Under the pieces are notes generated by a model. That model was not told the DNA's origin and made no database searches. It worked only from the letters and a program-made list of their open reading frames with translations. From Priestia filamentosa (GTDB taxonomy: Bacteria; Bacillota; Bacilli; Bacillales; Bacillaceae_H), in the NCBI RefSeq assembly GCF_900177535.1, contig NZ_FXAJ01000003.1:248001-312000 (forward strand): 64,000 bases of DNA. Direction: 5' to 3'. Position 1 is the stretch's first letter; each line of letters opens with the position of its first letter. Positions 42,153-50,512 of the stretch are shown here, piece after piece. The position numbers and the translations under genes are program-made.

Positions 42153-44399
42153 ATGAAGCATAAAAAATCTTTAAAAGAGTTAATTGATAGATTAAGAAAG
42201 AATGAAAACATTGCCTATTGGCATGAAATTGAGCCAAAAGAAGCTAAAACAGTGAAAATGCCCGAAAGTATTGATGAGCGCATTAAGAGAGCACTGAAAA
42301 AACGAGGTGTTGAAGAGCTTTATACACATCAAGCAACAGCATATAAGGAGATTCAAGATGGGAAAAGTATTGTAGCTGTCACACCAACAGCTTCAGGGAA
42401 AACTATGTGTTATAACTTACCTGTTTTGCAGTCAATTGCTGAGAACGAAGAAAACCGAGCACTCTACCTTTTTCCGACAAAGGCGCTTGCTCAAGATCAA
42501 AAAAGCGAGCTTAATGAAATCATTGATGAGATGGGAATTGATATTAAAAGTTACACGTATGACGGTGACACATCTCCTCAAATACGGCAAACGGTTCGAA
42601 AAGCAGGGCATATTGTAATTACAAATCCTGATATGCTTCATTCGGCTATTTTACCTTATCATACAAAATGGGTCTCTCTTTTTGAGAACCTAAAATATAT
42701 AGTAATTGATGAACTTCACACATACCGAGGTATTTTTGGCAGTCATGTTACAAATGTTATCCGAAGATTAAAAAGAATTTGCAACTTTTATGGAAGTTAT
42801 CCGCTCTTTATATGTACATCTGCAACAATTGCCAACCCGCTTGAGCTCGGAGAAGGGCTCACGGGAGAGAAGATGACGTTAATTGATAATAACGGAGCGC
42901 CAAGCGGAAGAAAACATTTTGTTTTCTACAATCCTCCCATTGTGAACAAGCCGCTTAATATAAGAAAAAGTGCAACAGTTGAAGTGAATGAACTTGCCAA
43001 AGATTTCTTAAGAAATAATATTCAAACAATTGTGTTTGCAAGAAGTCGAGTGCGAGTTGAGATTATTTTAAGTCACTTAAAGGAGCTTGTGAAACGTGAG
43101 CTTGGACCAAAGTCGATCAGAGGATATCGAGGAGGTTATTTACCGAAACAGCGCCGAGAAATTGAAAGAGGCTTAAGAACAGGAGACATCATGGGGGTTG
43201 TGAGTACAAACGCTCTTGAGCTTGGTGTAGATATCGGTCAGCTTCAAGTGTGTGTTATGACGGGGTATCCTGGAACAGTTGCAAGTACATGGCAGCAGGC
43301 AGGAAGAGCGGGGAGAAAGCACGGAGAGGCACTCATTGTAATGGTTGGAAGCTCTGCTCCCATGGATCAGTACGTCATCCAGCATCCAGACTATTTTTTT
43401 GAACGTTCACCTGAGTTTGCGCGCATTAATCCCGATAACTTAGTTATTTTAGTTGATCATTTGAAATGCGCAGCATACGAACTTCCCTTTAGAAAAGGAG
43501 AAGTTTTTGGCGGAGTTGAGATTGAAGATGTTTTAGAATTTTTAGTGGAGGAAAGAGTGCTTTACGAGTCAGGAGAAAAATGGTACTGGGCTAATGAGTC
43601 CTTCCCCGCTACAAATATTAGTCTTCGTTCAGCATCACAAGAAAATGTTGTGATCGTGGATATTTCTGAAACTGGAAATCGACAAATTATTGGGGAAATG
43701 GATCGCTTTAGCGCTATGACTCTTCTTCATGAGGAAGCTATTTATCTTCATCAAGGTATTCAATATCAAGTTGAAAAACTTGATTGGGAAGAAAAGAAAG
43801 CATATGTGAGAGAAGTTGACGTTGAGTATTTTACAGATGCAAACTTAGCGGTTAATTTAAAGGTGCTTGAAATTGACGAAAGCATAGAAAATAAGCATTC
43901 AAATGTTCACTATGGAGAAGTAGCGGTTAATGCAATGCCAACGATTTTTAAGAAAATCCGCTTAAGTACGTTTGAAAATATTGGATCAGGACCAATTCAT
44001 TTGCCGGAAGAAGAGCTTCATACAAGTTCGGCATGGTTTGAGCTACAAGATGTAGGAAAATTTGAAGAAAAAGCACTAGAGCAACTTTTAGCAGGTATTT
44101 CAAATGTCCTGCGTCACGTTGTACCTATTCATGTTATGTGTGATCGCAATGATATATATGTTGTTCCCCAAATTAAAGCAACATATACAGGGCTGCCAAC
44201 AGTCTTTTTGTATGATCGATATCCAGGGGGAATTGGACTTAGTGAAAATGTATTTAAACGATTTGCTGAAATTAAAGAAGCAGCAAAGGATCTTATTGTA
44301 AGATGTCCATGTGAAGATGGCTGTCCGTCTTGTATTGGAACAGAAATTGATACCCAAAACGCTAAAGAAAGAAGCTTAGAGCTGCTTGATTTATTATAG
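42153..44399 (+). CDS. mrfA: DEAD/DEAH-box helicase MrfA (YprA)
   Basis: MrfA is the helicase of the MrfAB mitomycin-C lesion repair pathway of B. subtilis, independent of UvrABC. The 748-residue protein has VTPTASGKT (about residues 76-84, Walker A), VIDELHTYRG (motif II), TSATIANP (III), VVSTNALELGVDIGQ and QQAGRAGRKHGE (V, VI). The C-terminal domain carries CPCEDGCPSC (about 717-727), the four-Cys metal site of this family. A GTG at 42144 is in frame, but GAGGTGA about six bases before ATG 42153 favours the ATG. It is followed at once by mrfB. Confidence 0.94.
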   Translation: MKHKKSLKELIDRLRKNENIAYWHEIEPKEAKTVKMPESIDERIKRALKKRGVEELYTHQATAYKEIQDGKSIVAVTPTASGKTMCYNLPVLQSIAENEENRALYLFPTKALAQDQKSELNEIIDEMGIDIKSYTYDGDTSPQIRQTVRKAGHIVITNPDMLHSAILPYHTKWVSLFENLKYIVIDELHTYRGIFGSHVTNVIRRLKRICNFYGSYPLFICTSATIANPLELGEGLTGEKMTLIDNNGAPSGRKHFVFYNPPIVNKPLNIRKSATVEVNELAKDFLRNNIQTIVFARSRVRVEIILSHLKELVKRELGPKSIRGYRGGYLPKQRREIERGLRTGDIMGVVSTNALELGVDIGQLQVCVMTGYPGTVASTWQQAGRAGRKHGEALIVMVGSSAPMDQYVIQHPDYFFERSPEFARINPDNLVILVDHLKCAAYELPFRKGEVFGGVEIEDVLEFLVEERVLYESGEKWYWANESFPATNISLRSASQENVVIVDISETGNRQIIGEMDRFSAMTLLHEEAIYLHQGIQYQVEKLDWEEKKAYVREVDVEYFTDANLAVNLKVLEIDESIENKHSNVHYGEVAVNAMPTIFKKIRLSTFENIGSGPIHLPEEELHTSSAWFELQDVGKFEEKALEQLLAGISNVLRHVVPIHVMCDRNDIYVVPQIKATYTGLPTVFLYDRYPGGIGLSENVFKRFAEIKEAAKDLIVRCPCEDGCPSCIGTEIDTQNAKERSLELLDLL

Positions 44400-44425
44400 A
44401 AGGTTACTTAATCGGAGTGAAAAAA

Positions 44426-45649
44426 ATGTCACTTAAAAACAAACTGGCACGAATGAAATCGCATTTGAATGTAGAAGAGGGAAAAGAAAAACCAAAATTG
44501 CGCCCTCCTGTACAAAGTATTCCATATCTGGACGAATGGGAAAACTTTAATACGACTGTTTACAAGGGAACAGAAGGATTTTGTTTAATTCGAGAAGTAA
44601 AATACCCGCTTGATTATAAACATGGCTTATACACATTCAAGGAGCTTACTCATGTCATTGAAGGATGGAATGCAACGGATTATCATCATCCGTTATCATC
44701 AAAAGGATATAGTACAAGTGAACTCTTTTTCTTTGACACTGAAACAACAGGGTTAAGCACTGGAGCGGGCACCACGATCTTTTTGCTCGGATATGCGCGA
44801 GTTGAACGAGATGGAGTTATTTTTCGTCAGCATGTTTTACCAGATCAAAGTGGGGAAATTGCTTTTTATGAGAGTTTTTTACAGGAAGTGAACTATGAAG
44901 CTCTTGTTACGTATAATGGCAAATCTTTTGATTGGCCAATGGTAAAAACGCGTCATACACTGCTTCGTGAGCATCTGCCAAAGCTTCCTTCATTCGGTCA
45001 CTTTGATTTACTACATGCTTCAAGACGGTTATGGAAGCGTAAGTTAGAATCTGTCAAGCTTGTTAATGTTGAGAAAGAAATTTTAAATATTGAGCGTCAT
45101 GATGACATCCCGGGTTTTTTAGCACCAATGATTTACTTTGACTATGTGGAAACAAAAAAAACTGAGGGTCTTATGAAAGTAATGCAACATAATGAACAGG
45201 ATATTTTGTCGCTTATTACGCTTTACATTCATCTATCAAAACATTTGTTGCAAAATGTTGATAGAACCTCTACAGAATCATATGAAGTAGCAAGGTGGTA
45301 CGAAGCGCTTGGTGAAAAGGAAAGAGCAGTACGTCAATATGAAGAAGTAATTGATGGAGAGGACGAGGAAGCAGAAAAGGCGCTGTTTGCCTTAGGAATC
45401 CAGGCGAAGCGTGAGAAAGAGTGGGAAAAAAGTCGAGGATATTTCGGGAGAATCAAACGAACAAGAAAACTCATTATGCAAGCTCAAATTGAACTTGCTA
45501 AGCTTTATGAACATCAATTTAAAAAAATAAAAGATGCAACTTTTTATGCCGAAAAAGCGTATAGTTATATAGACGAAACAACAAATGAGCGTCTAAAACA
45601 AGAGCTTGAGAAAAGGTTGAAAAGATTGCGGGAAAAGGTTGCTCTGTAG
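44426..45649 (+). CDS. mrfB: DnaQ-like exonuclease MrfB (YprB)
   Basis: MrfB is the nuclease partner of MrfA in mitomycin repair. The 407-residue protein has an exonuclease fold with acidic motifs FFDTETTGL (Asp104 and Glu106 region), YNGKSFDWPMVKTRH and HNEQDILSL, and a C-terminal helical part with TPR-like repeats (ARWYEALGEKERAVRQYEEV, ALFALGIQAKREKEW). The B. subtilis protein also begins MSLK. A GTG at 44417 is in frame, but GGAG eight bases before ATG 44426 supports the shorter form. It is 26 bases after mrfA, in one operon. Confidence 0.92.
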   Translation: MSLKNKLARMKSHLNVEEGKEKPKLRPPVQSIPYLDEWENFNTTVYKGTEGFCLIREVKYPLDYKHGLYTFKELTHVIEGWNATDYHHPLSSKGYSTSELFFFDTETTGLSTGAGTTIFLLGYARVERDGVIFRQHVLPDQSGEIAFYESFLQEVNYEALVTYNGKSFDWPMVKTRHTLLREHLPKLPSFGHFDLLHASRRLWKRKLESVKLVNVEKEILNIERHDDIPGFLAPMIYFDYVETKKTEGLMKVMQHNEQDILSLITLYIHLSKHLLQNVDRTSTESYEVARWYEALGEKERAVRQYEEVIDGEDEEAEKALFALGIQAKREKEWEKSRGYFGRIKRTRKLIMQAQIELAKLYEHQFKKIKDATFYAEKAYSYIDETTNERLKQELEKRLKRLREKVAL

Positions 45650-45769
45650 CGCTTTTAAAAGGAATCACCGCCTTGTGAAAATGTAATAAAATATTGCTTG
45701 CTCATGTGATTTAGACTTGCTAAAATATTGCCATATCAAAAGAAAATAGAGAAAGATGGAGAGGTTTCA

Positions 45770-45865
45770 ATGAGACAGATTTTACTAGTGTCTTTTTTTG
45801 CACTTGTTGGTTTAACTGTTGTTATATTCAGTAGTTTGAAAAATATAAACATGCTGTTTATGTGA
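45770..45865 (+). CDS. 31-residue membrane peptide
   Basis: ATG 45770 follows GGAGAGG by five bases and opens a 31-codon frame: a short polar start, one hydrophobic helix (about residues 4-21) and a short basic tail ending at TGA 45863-45865. It lies in the 310-bp space between mrfB and cotD. I do not recognise a family. A good ribosome site and a clear transmembrane segment make it more than chance, but its size leaves doubt. Confidence 0.5.
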   Translation: MRQILLVSFFALVGLTVVIFSSLKNINMLFM

Positions 45866-45896
45866 AAAACTACTGAAATTAGGTGTTTATATTAGT

Positions 45897-45924
45897 ACAT
45901 GTAGTCCCCTTTCATCATAAGTTA
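45897..45924 (+). promoter_or_regulatory. SigK-type promoter of cotD
   Basis: CATAAGTTA (45916-45924) matches the SigK -10 consensus CATAnnnTA exactly, and AC lies 17 bases upstream at 45897-45898, as in mother-cell coat gene promoters. Confidence 0.65.
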
Positions 45925-45960
45925 GTATTGTACCAACAGAAAGGAAAGGGGAAATGAAAA

Positions 45961-46224
45961 ATGTTTAAAAATCATTGTAATCGTCCGAAAGTATTGCCAC
46001 CAATTGTTCATCCAACAAAATGTTGTACAACAAACAGCTATGAAGAAGTGATCGTACCACACATTCACCCATCGCACACAACACATGTTCATCACACAAA
46101 TTTCAAACATCAACATTACTTCCCGCATACTCAGTCTACTGAAAATGTGGTAACGAACCAGCAATTTAACTACGGACAACGCCCTCCATACGGACAACGC
46201 CCTCCATTTGGAGGCCGCTTCTAG
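45961..46224 (+). CDS. cotD: Inner spore coat protein CotD
   Basis: The 87-residue protein is rich in His, Pro and Tyr: KVLPPIVHPTKCCTTNSYEE, then VPHIHPSHTTHVHHTNFKHQHYFPH. This is the CotD composition and N-terminus; CotD is a mother-cell protein of the inner spore coat. The tail ends in a duplicated YGQRPP unit encoded by an 18-bp tandem repeat. GGAAAGGGG precedes ATG 45961. Position between mrfB and ypsA matches B. subtilis. A SigK-like promoter lies upstream and a terminator downstream. Confidence 0.92.
   Translation: MFKNHCNRPKVLPPIVHPTKCCTTNSYEEVIVPHIHPSHTTHVHHTNFKHQHYFPHTQSTENVVTNQQFNYGQRPPYGQRPPFGGRF
46171..46206 (+). repeat. 18-bp tandem repeat in the cotD 3' end
   Basis: TACGGACAACGCCCTCCA occurs twice in a row (46171-46188 and 46189-46206) and is followed by a diverged third start. 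It encodes YGQRPP twice; copy number could vary between strains. Confidence 0.9.
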
Positions 46225-46231
46225 AAAAGGG

Positions 46232-46260
46232 AGAAGGAACTAGATCTAGTTCCTTCTTTT
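46232..46260 (+). terminator. Terminator of cotD
   Basis: A self-complementary stretch, 46232-46257, centred on AGATCT, ends in CTTTT. The perfect palindrome leaves little loop, but position after the cotD stop and the T run support termination. Confidence 0.8.
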
Positions 46261-46281
46261 ACATAGATAGGAGGATAAGCA

Positions 46282-46827
46282 TTGAGTCATGTTGTAACGA
46301 TAACAGGATACAAGCCGTTTGAGCTTGGCGTGTTTTCTTCTTCGCATCCTGGTATTGATTATATAAAAAAAGGAATAAAGAGACGCCTTTTGTCATTTAT
46401 TGAACAAGGAGGCGAATGGGTCTTAATAAGTGGTCAGCTTGGTGTTGAGCTTTGGAGCGCTGAAGTTGTGCTCGATTTGCAACTTGAATATCCCGACTTA
46501 AAACTAGCGATTTTAACTCCTTTTCTCCATCAAGAAGAAAATTGGAATGAAGAAAATAAAGAGTTTTATGAGTTTATTTGCGGAAGCGCTGACTTTTTTG
46601 ATAGCATTTCAAAAAAGAAATATGAAAGCCCAGCTCAGTTTAGAGCAAAGAATCAAATTTTTATGGCGAAAAGCGACAGTATGATTATTGTTTATGATGA
46701 GAATAATGAGGGAACACCACAGTATATGTATAAACTTGCTCAAAAGAAAGCAGAAACAGGAAATTATCCGATTGATGTCATTACAATGGATGATTTGCAG
46801 GAAATTGTTAATGAAGACAGTTATTAG
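46282..46827 (+). CDS. ypsA: YpsA, SLOG-superfamily protein (DUF1273)
   Basis: The 181-residue protein starts [12 protein letters not shown] and contains [18 protein letters not shown] and [16 protein letters not shown], the YpsA pattern. YpsA has a SLOG Rossmann-like fold and, when overproduced, affects cell division in B. subtilis and Staphylococcus; its ligand is uncertain. The start is TTG 46282, with AGGAGG eight to nine bases before it; no ATG is better placed. It lies next to gpsB as in other Bacillaceae. Confidence 0.92.
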   Translation: MSHVVTITGYKPFELGVFSSSHPGIDYIKKGIKRRLLSFIEQGGEWVLISGQLGVELWSAEVVLDLQLEYPDLKLAILTPFLHQEENWNEENKEFYEFICGSADFFDSISKKKYESPAQFRAKNQIFMAKSDSMIIVYDENNEGTPQYMYKLAQKKAETGNYPIDVITMDDLQEIVNEDSY

Positions 46828-46995
46828 CTTTTTGTAACATTTCTGTAAAAGAAAATTGACAAGTGCCTCATTTTTTGAAAAAATAGAGGCAAGAGTTCTT
46901 TACTAATTTAAAGAAAAACGTTCGCAAGAGGCACTACATAGCGATCCGGTACAGAAAGCAGTTATCATGAAAAGGGTTATGTATGAGGTGAAAAA

Positions 46996-47328
46996 ATGAT
47001 TTCAGATAAAATTCAGTTAACGGCAAAGGAAATTTTAGAACAAGATTTTAAAACAAGTATGCGTGGTTATAACCAAGAGGAAGTTGATCAGTTTTTAGAC
47101 ACTATTATTAAAGACTATGAAAACTTTCAGCAGGAGCTAGAAGCTTTGCGTCAAGAAAACAATCGTTTGAAACGTCAGTTAACAGAGATGCCAAAACGTT
47201 CAGCTCAGCAGCCTAGCAGCCAGCCACAGACGGCAACACAGCCACAAGCAGGTACAACAAATTTTGATATTTTAAAACGTCTTTCAAACTTAGAAAAACA
47301 CGTGTTTGGCAGCAAGTTATACGATTGA
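46996..47328 (+). CDS. gpsB: Cell-division regulator GpsB
   Basis: GpsB is a small DivIVA-like coiled-coil protein that brings PBP1 and other wall enzymes to the division site. The 110-residue product has the DivIVA-type N-terminus ([28 protein letters not shown]), a coiled coil (about 35-65), a Gln/Pro/Thr-rich linker, and the C-terminal trimerisation helix ending [14 protein letters not shown] precedes ATG 46996. A strong hairpin (46864-46891) lies in the upstream region just after a TTGACA box. Confidence 0.95.
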   Translation: MISDKIQLTAKEILEQDFKTSMRGYNQEEVDQFLDTIIKDYENFQQELEALRQENNRLKRQLTEMPKRSAQQPSSQPQTATQPQAGTTNFDILKRLSNLEKHVFGSKLYD

Positions 47329-47353
47329 TGGTAACTTTAACAAAAAAAAGAAG

Positions 47354-47382
47354 TTGCAAAGTGCGGTTATTTTTATTATACT
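47354..47382 (+). promoter_or_regulatory. SigA-type promoter of rnpB
   Basis: TTGCAA (47354-47359) and TATACT (47377-47382) are 17 bases apart, placing the start near 47389-47390, just before the first paired region of RNase P RNA. Confidence 0.85.
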
Positions 47383-47389
47383 AAGCTTT

Positions 47390-47812
47390 GTCGCTATTCA
47401 TGATGGCGTTTTAGGTAATCGCTGCATTACTTTGATAATGTAGAGGAAAGTCCATGCTCGCACAAGCTGAGATGCTTGTAGTGTTCGTGCCTAGCCAATT
47501 CATAAGCTAGGGTAGCCTTATAAGGGCTAACGGCGGGGAAATAACCTAAGTCATTCGATATGGTTGGAGTACTCTGAAAGTGCCACAGTGACGTAGTCTC
47601 CCTAGAAATAGGGAGAGTGGAACGCGGTAAACCCCTCGAGCGAGAAACCCAAATAATGGTAGGGGCATCTTCCTAAAGGAATCAAACGGAGGGAAGGACG
47701 AAAGCTACATGCTTTCGTAGATAAATGATTACCACCTGAGTACGAGGCTATATAGCCGTTTGCAGTACAACGGAACAGAACATGGCTTACGAAACGCTAT
47801 TATGAACGGCTA
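47390..47812 (+). ncRNA. rnpB: RNase P RNA, Bacillus type B
   Basis: RNase P RNA is the catalytic part of the enzyme that matures tRNA 5' ends. The segment has the conserved blocks GGTAATCGCTGCA, GAGGAAAGTCCATGCTCGCAC, GAACGCGGTAAACCCCTCGAG and CAGAACATGGCTTAC. The ends pair to form helix P1 (about 47398-47412 with 47791-47805). Long insertions and the helix order match the B type of Bacillus. Position between gpsB and rlmL is the same as in B. subtilis. The exact 3' end is uncertain; a terminator lies at 47847-47881. Confidence 0.96.
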
Positions 47813-47846
47813 CACTGTAGTTTAAATAATTTCATTCCAACATCAG

Positions 47847-47881
47847 CTCTCCTAGCGTGGATTACTAGGAGAGTTTTTTTG
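47847..47881 (+). terminator. Terminator downstream of rnpB
   Basis: CTCTCCTAG (47847-47855) pairs with CTAGGAGAG (47865-47873) and is followed by eight T's. Confidence 0.92.
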
Positions 47882-47934
47882 TGGGAAATATTTTGATATG
47901 ATATGAATGACTGAACATAATGAGGATGTGAACA

Positions 47935-49086
47935 ATGAAAAAGCAATATACGCTAATTGCAACGGCTGCAATGGGAATTGAAGCAATCGTTGGTAAAGAA
48001 GTACAAGAATTAGGATATGAAGCAAACGTAAAAAACGGTCAAGTTGTTTTTAAAGGAGACGAGCTAGCTATCGCTCGTTCAAACCTTTGGCTTCGAACAG
48101 CGGATCGTGTGAAAATTAAAGTTGGTGAGTTTAAAGCAACAACATTTGATGAGCTCTTTGAAGGAACAAAAGCACTTGATTGGGGACGCTTTTTACCTGC
48201 TGATGCAAACTTTCCTGTGAGTGGAAAATCAGTAAAATCAAAGCTTTTTAGCGTTTCAGACTGTCAAGGTATTGTGAAAAAAGCCATTGTAGAGAAAGTG
48301 AAAAGCCATTATAGTGTAAGAAGCGGATGGCTTGAAGAAACAGGACCGCTCTTTAAAATTGAAGTTTCTCTTTTAAAAGATATTGCAACAATTACAATTG
48401 ATACGTCAGGTGCTGGATTACATAAGCGCGGCTACAGAACAGGACAAGGGGAAGCTCCGTTAAAAGAGACGCTTGCAGCAGCTCTTATTAAACTTACAAC
48501 ATGGCATCCAGATCGTCCGTTCATTGATCCGTTCTGTGGGTCTGGCACAATTCCGATTGAAGCAGCTCTTATCGGTCAAAATATTGCTCCAGGTTTTAAC
48601 CGTGAGTTTGACTCAGAGCAGTGGCCATGGATGTCACAGGAAGTATGGGATAAAGCACGCGAAGAAGCCGAAGATCTTGCAAACTATGATCAACCGCTTG
48701 ATATTGCAGGATATGACATTAACCACAAAATGATTGATATTGCAAAAAATAATGCCATTGAAGCAGGTCTTGGAGATTTGGTTGAATTCAAGCAAATGCA
48801 GGCAAGTGACCTCACGTCAAACAAAGAATACGGAGTTATTGTGGCGAATCCTCCGTACGGTGAACGTATGCAAGAGCGCAAGCAAGTTGAACGTCTCTAT
48901 GAAGAGATGGGTATATCTTTTAATAAACTTGATACATGGAGCGCATATATTATTACGTCACATAAAGGATTCGAACAGTTTTACGGAAAACAAGCAACAA
49001 AGAAACGCAAATTGTTTAATGGCTTTATTGAAACAAATTATTATCAATATTGGGGGCCGCGTCCACCGCGAAAGCCTCAATCATAA
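47935..49086 (+). CDS. rlmL: 23S rRNA (guanine-N2) methyltransferase RlmL/YpsC
   Basis: This 383-residue protein methylates guanine N2 in 23S rRNA using S-adenosylmethionine. It has an N-terminal ferredoxin-like/THUMP part (about residues 1-160), the SAM loop DPFCGSGTIPIEAAL (about 197) and the catalytic NPPYGER (residues 305-311). It corresponds to B. subtilis YpsC, which is found right after rnpB. GAGGATG precedes ATG 47935. E. coli RlmL is a two-domain fusion; this protein corresponds only to the first, RlmL-type half, which is usual in Bacillaceae. Confidence 0.92.
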   Translation: MKKQYTLIATAAMGIEAIVGKEVQELGYEANVKNGQVVFKGDELAIARSNLWLRTADRVKIKVGEFKATTFDELFEGTKALDWGRFLPADANFPVSGKSVKSKLFSVSDCQGIVKKAIVEKVKSHYSVRSGWLEETGPLFKIEVSLLKDIATITIDTSGAGLHKRGYRTGQGEAPLKETLAAALIKLTTWHPDRPFIDPFCGSGTIPIEAALIGQNIAPGFNREFDSEQWPWMSQEVWDKAREEAEDLANYDQPLDIAGYDINHKMIDIAKNNAIEAGLGDLVEFKQMQASDLTSNKEYGVIVANPPYGERMQERKQVERLYEEMGISFNKLDTWSAYIITSHKGFEQFYGKQATKKRKLFNGFIETNYYQYWGPRPPRKPQS

Positions 49087-49130
49087 AATAAGGGTTGAAA
49101 AAGCAGTGCTTTTTCAACCCTTATTTTTAT
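49086..49130. terminator. Bidirectional terminator
   Basis: An 18-bp stem (49087-49104 with 49108-49125) with an AGT loop and T runs separates rlmL from the convergent oxidoreductase gene. Confidence 0.93.
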
Positions 49131-50110
49131 TGATCAGCCGGAAAAACAAGGCCAATTTGTTTTCTAATGTCTGTTAAAACTTTTGCTGTGATAAGTGAAT
49201 TTTTATGGGAATTCACTTTTGACTCTAAATGCCCTTCCTTAATGAGCGTTAAGAATTCTTGGGTTTCAGCATACATTGCTTTTTCATTTTGCTCTACGCT
49301 AATATCTTCTTGTTCACCATTACGGTAATAAATGTGTGCTTTTTTCGGCGTATGAATTTCATCAATTACCATGTTTCCTTCTTCACCTTGAATTTCAGAA
49401 GGAAGAGAAGAATTGGTGATTTTAGAGTACGTAATAACAGCTTCCATATCTTCGTATGTAAGAATGATGCTTCCTTGTCCATCAACCCCTGAAGAAAGCA
49501 TTGTTGCTTCTGCTTTTACGCTTTTTGGTTGCCCAAAGAGGACAACGAGAGGATAAAGGCAGTATACGCCAAGGTCCATAAGTGCGCCATTTGAAAACTT
49601 TGGATTAAATGCGTTTAAGACAGTTCCTTCTTTAAATGCATCATAGCGTGATGAGTACTGACAATAGTTCCCAACATAGCGGCGGACAGTCCCTAGTTTA
49701 TGGACATTTTCTTTTATGTTTAGGAATGTTGGTAAAAGCGTTGCTTTCATAGCTTCCATAAATACTACTTTTTGTTCTTGAGCTGTTTTAATCATATTTT
49801 CTACTTCTGCTGCATTTGAAGCAAGGGGTTTTTCACATAAAACATGAATACCGTGCTTCATACAAAGAATAGCCTGGTCATGATGAAAAGAGTTTGGGCT
49901 TGCAATGTAAACTGCATCAATTTCATTGCTTTTTGCCATTTCTTCAATAGAAGTAAAGGTAAAAGAAGCACCTGTTTTATGAGCAAATTCGCGCGCTTTC
50001 TCTTCTGTTCTTGAATAGACAGACGTAAGAGAGAAATCATCGAGTTCTTTAGCTGCATCAATAAAACGCTCTGTTATCCAGTTGGTCCCAATAACGCCAA
50101 ATCGTATCAT
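49127..50110 (-). CDS. Gfo/Idh/MocA oxidoreductase, YulF-like
   Basis: The 327-residue protein has FGVIGTNWITERFIDAA for NAD(P) binding, IHVLCEKPLASN (EKP motif, about residue 92) and ALMDLGVYCLYPLVVLFG, the region with the catalytic-type residues. It resembles B. subtilis YulF, whose substrate is unknown. AGGAGG precedes the ATG. It is a single minus-strand gene. As I recall the B. subtilis map, the kdg/kdu genes occupy this stretch between ypsC and ypwA, so the local content differs here. Confidence 0.85.
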   Translation of the reverse strand: MIRFGVIGTNWITERFIDAAKELDDFSLTSVYSRTEEKAREFAHKTGASFTFTSIEEMAKSNEIDAVYIASPNSFHHDQAILCMKHGIHVLCEKPLASNAAEVENMIKTAQEQKVVFMEAMKATLLPTFLNIKENVHKLGTVRRYVGNYCQYSSRYDAFKEGTVLNAFNPKFSNGALMDLGVYCLYPLVVLFGQPKSVKAEATMLSSGVDGQGSIILTYEDMEAVITYSKITNSSLPSEIQGEEGNMVIDEIHTPKKAHIYYRNGEQEDISVEQNEKAMYAETQEFLTLIKEGHLESKVNSHKNSLITAKVLTDIRKQIGLVFPADQ

Positions 50111-50242
50111 TTTTGTTCCTCCTTCAACTTTCTATAGTAAGTATATCCTTTTATGAAAAAGACGACAATAAAAGAAGGCATAGAATGAGAATCCTTGAAT
50201 ATAGTAGAGGTATTCATGAAAAATATAAGGAGGAATGCTTGA

Positions 50243-50434
50243 ATGAAAGAACGTATCAATTTTTCTCTCATCCAGCAAGCGTTGGAGAGAAGTTACAATG
50301 AGTTAAACGGAACAGGCGAAATGTCGGAGATTACAGCAACTGAGTTTGCGAATGCGAGAGAAGATTTACTTGCTGCTCAAAACTATGAAATGCTTGTTGG
50401 AAAACGATATTCCTATTATATCTCACATAAGTAA
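50243..50434 (+). CDS. Small soluble protein, 63 residues, unknown function
   Basis: AAGGAGG lies seven bases before ATG 50243. The 63-residue product is hydrophilic and mostly helical, with no membrane segment or Cys. I do not recognise a family. A terminator follows four to five bases after the stop, so this is a discrete transcription unit between the YulF-like gene and ypwA. Confidence 0.65.
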   Translation: MKERINFSLIQQALERSYNELNGTGEMSEITATEFANAREDLLAAQNYEMLVGKRYSYYISHK

Positions 50435-50438
50435 GTAG

Positions 50439-50467
50439 GGATGCTAAAATCAGCATCCTTTTTTTGT
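50439..50467 (+). terminator. Terminator of the 63-residue gene
   Basis: GGATGCT (50439-50445) and AGCATCC (50452-50458) pair around AAAATC, followed by a long T run. Confidence 0.92.
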
Positions 50468-50512
50468 TTTATGATACGATAGGAATAAGTAACCAAAAGG
50501 AGTGTGCAGTGA

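Noticed and set aside
47390-47812. Considered as T-box or other leader RNA
   Set aside because: Conserved RNase P blocks and P1 pairing fit rnpB throughout.
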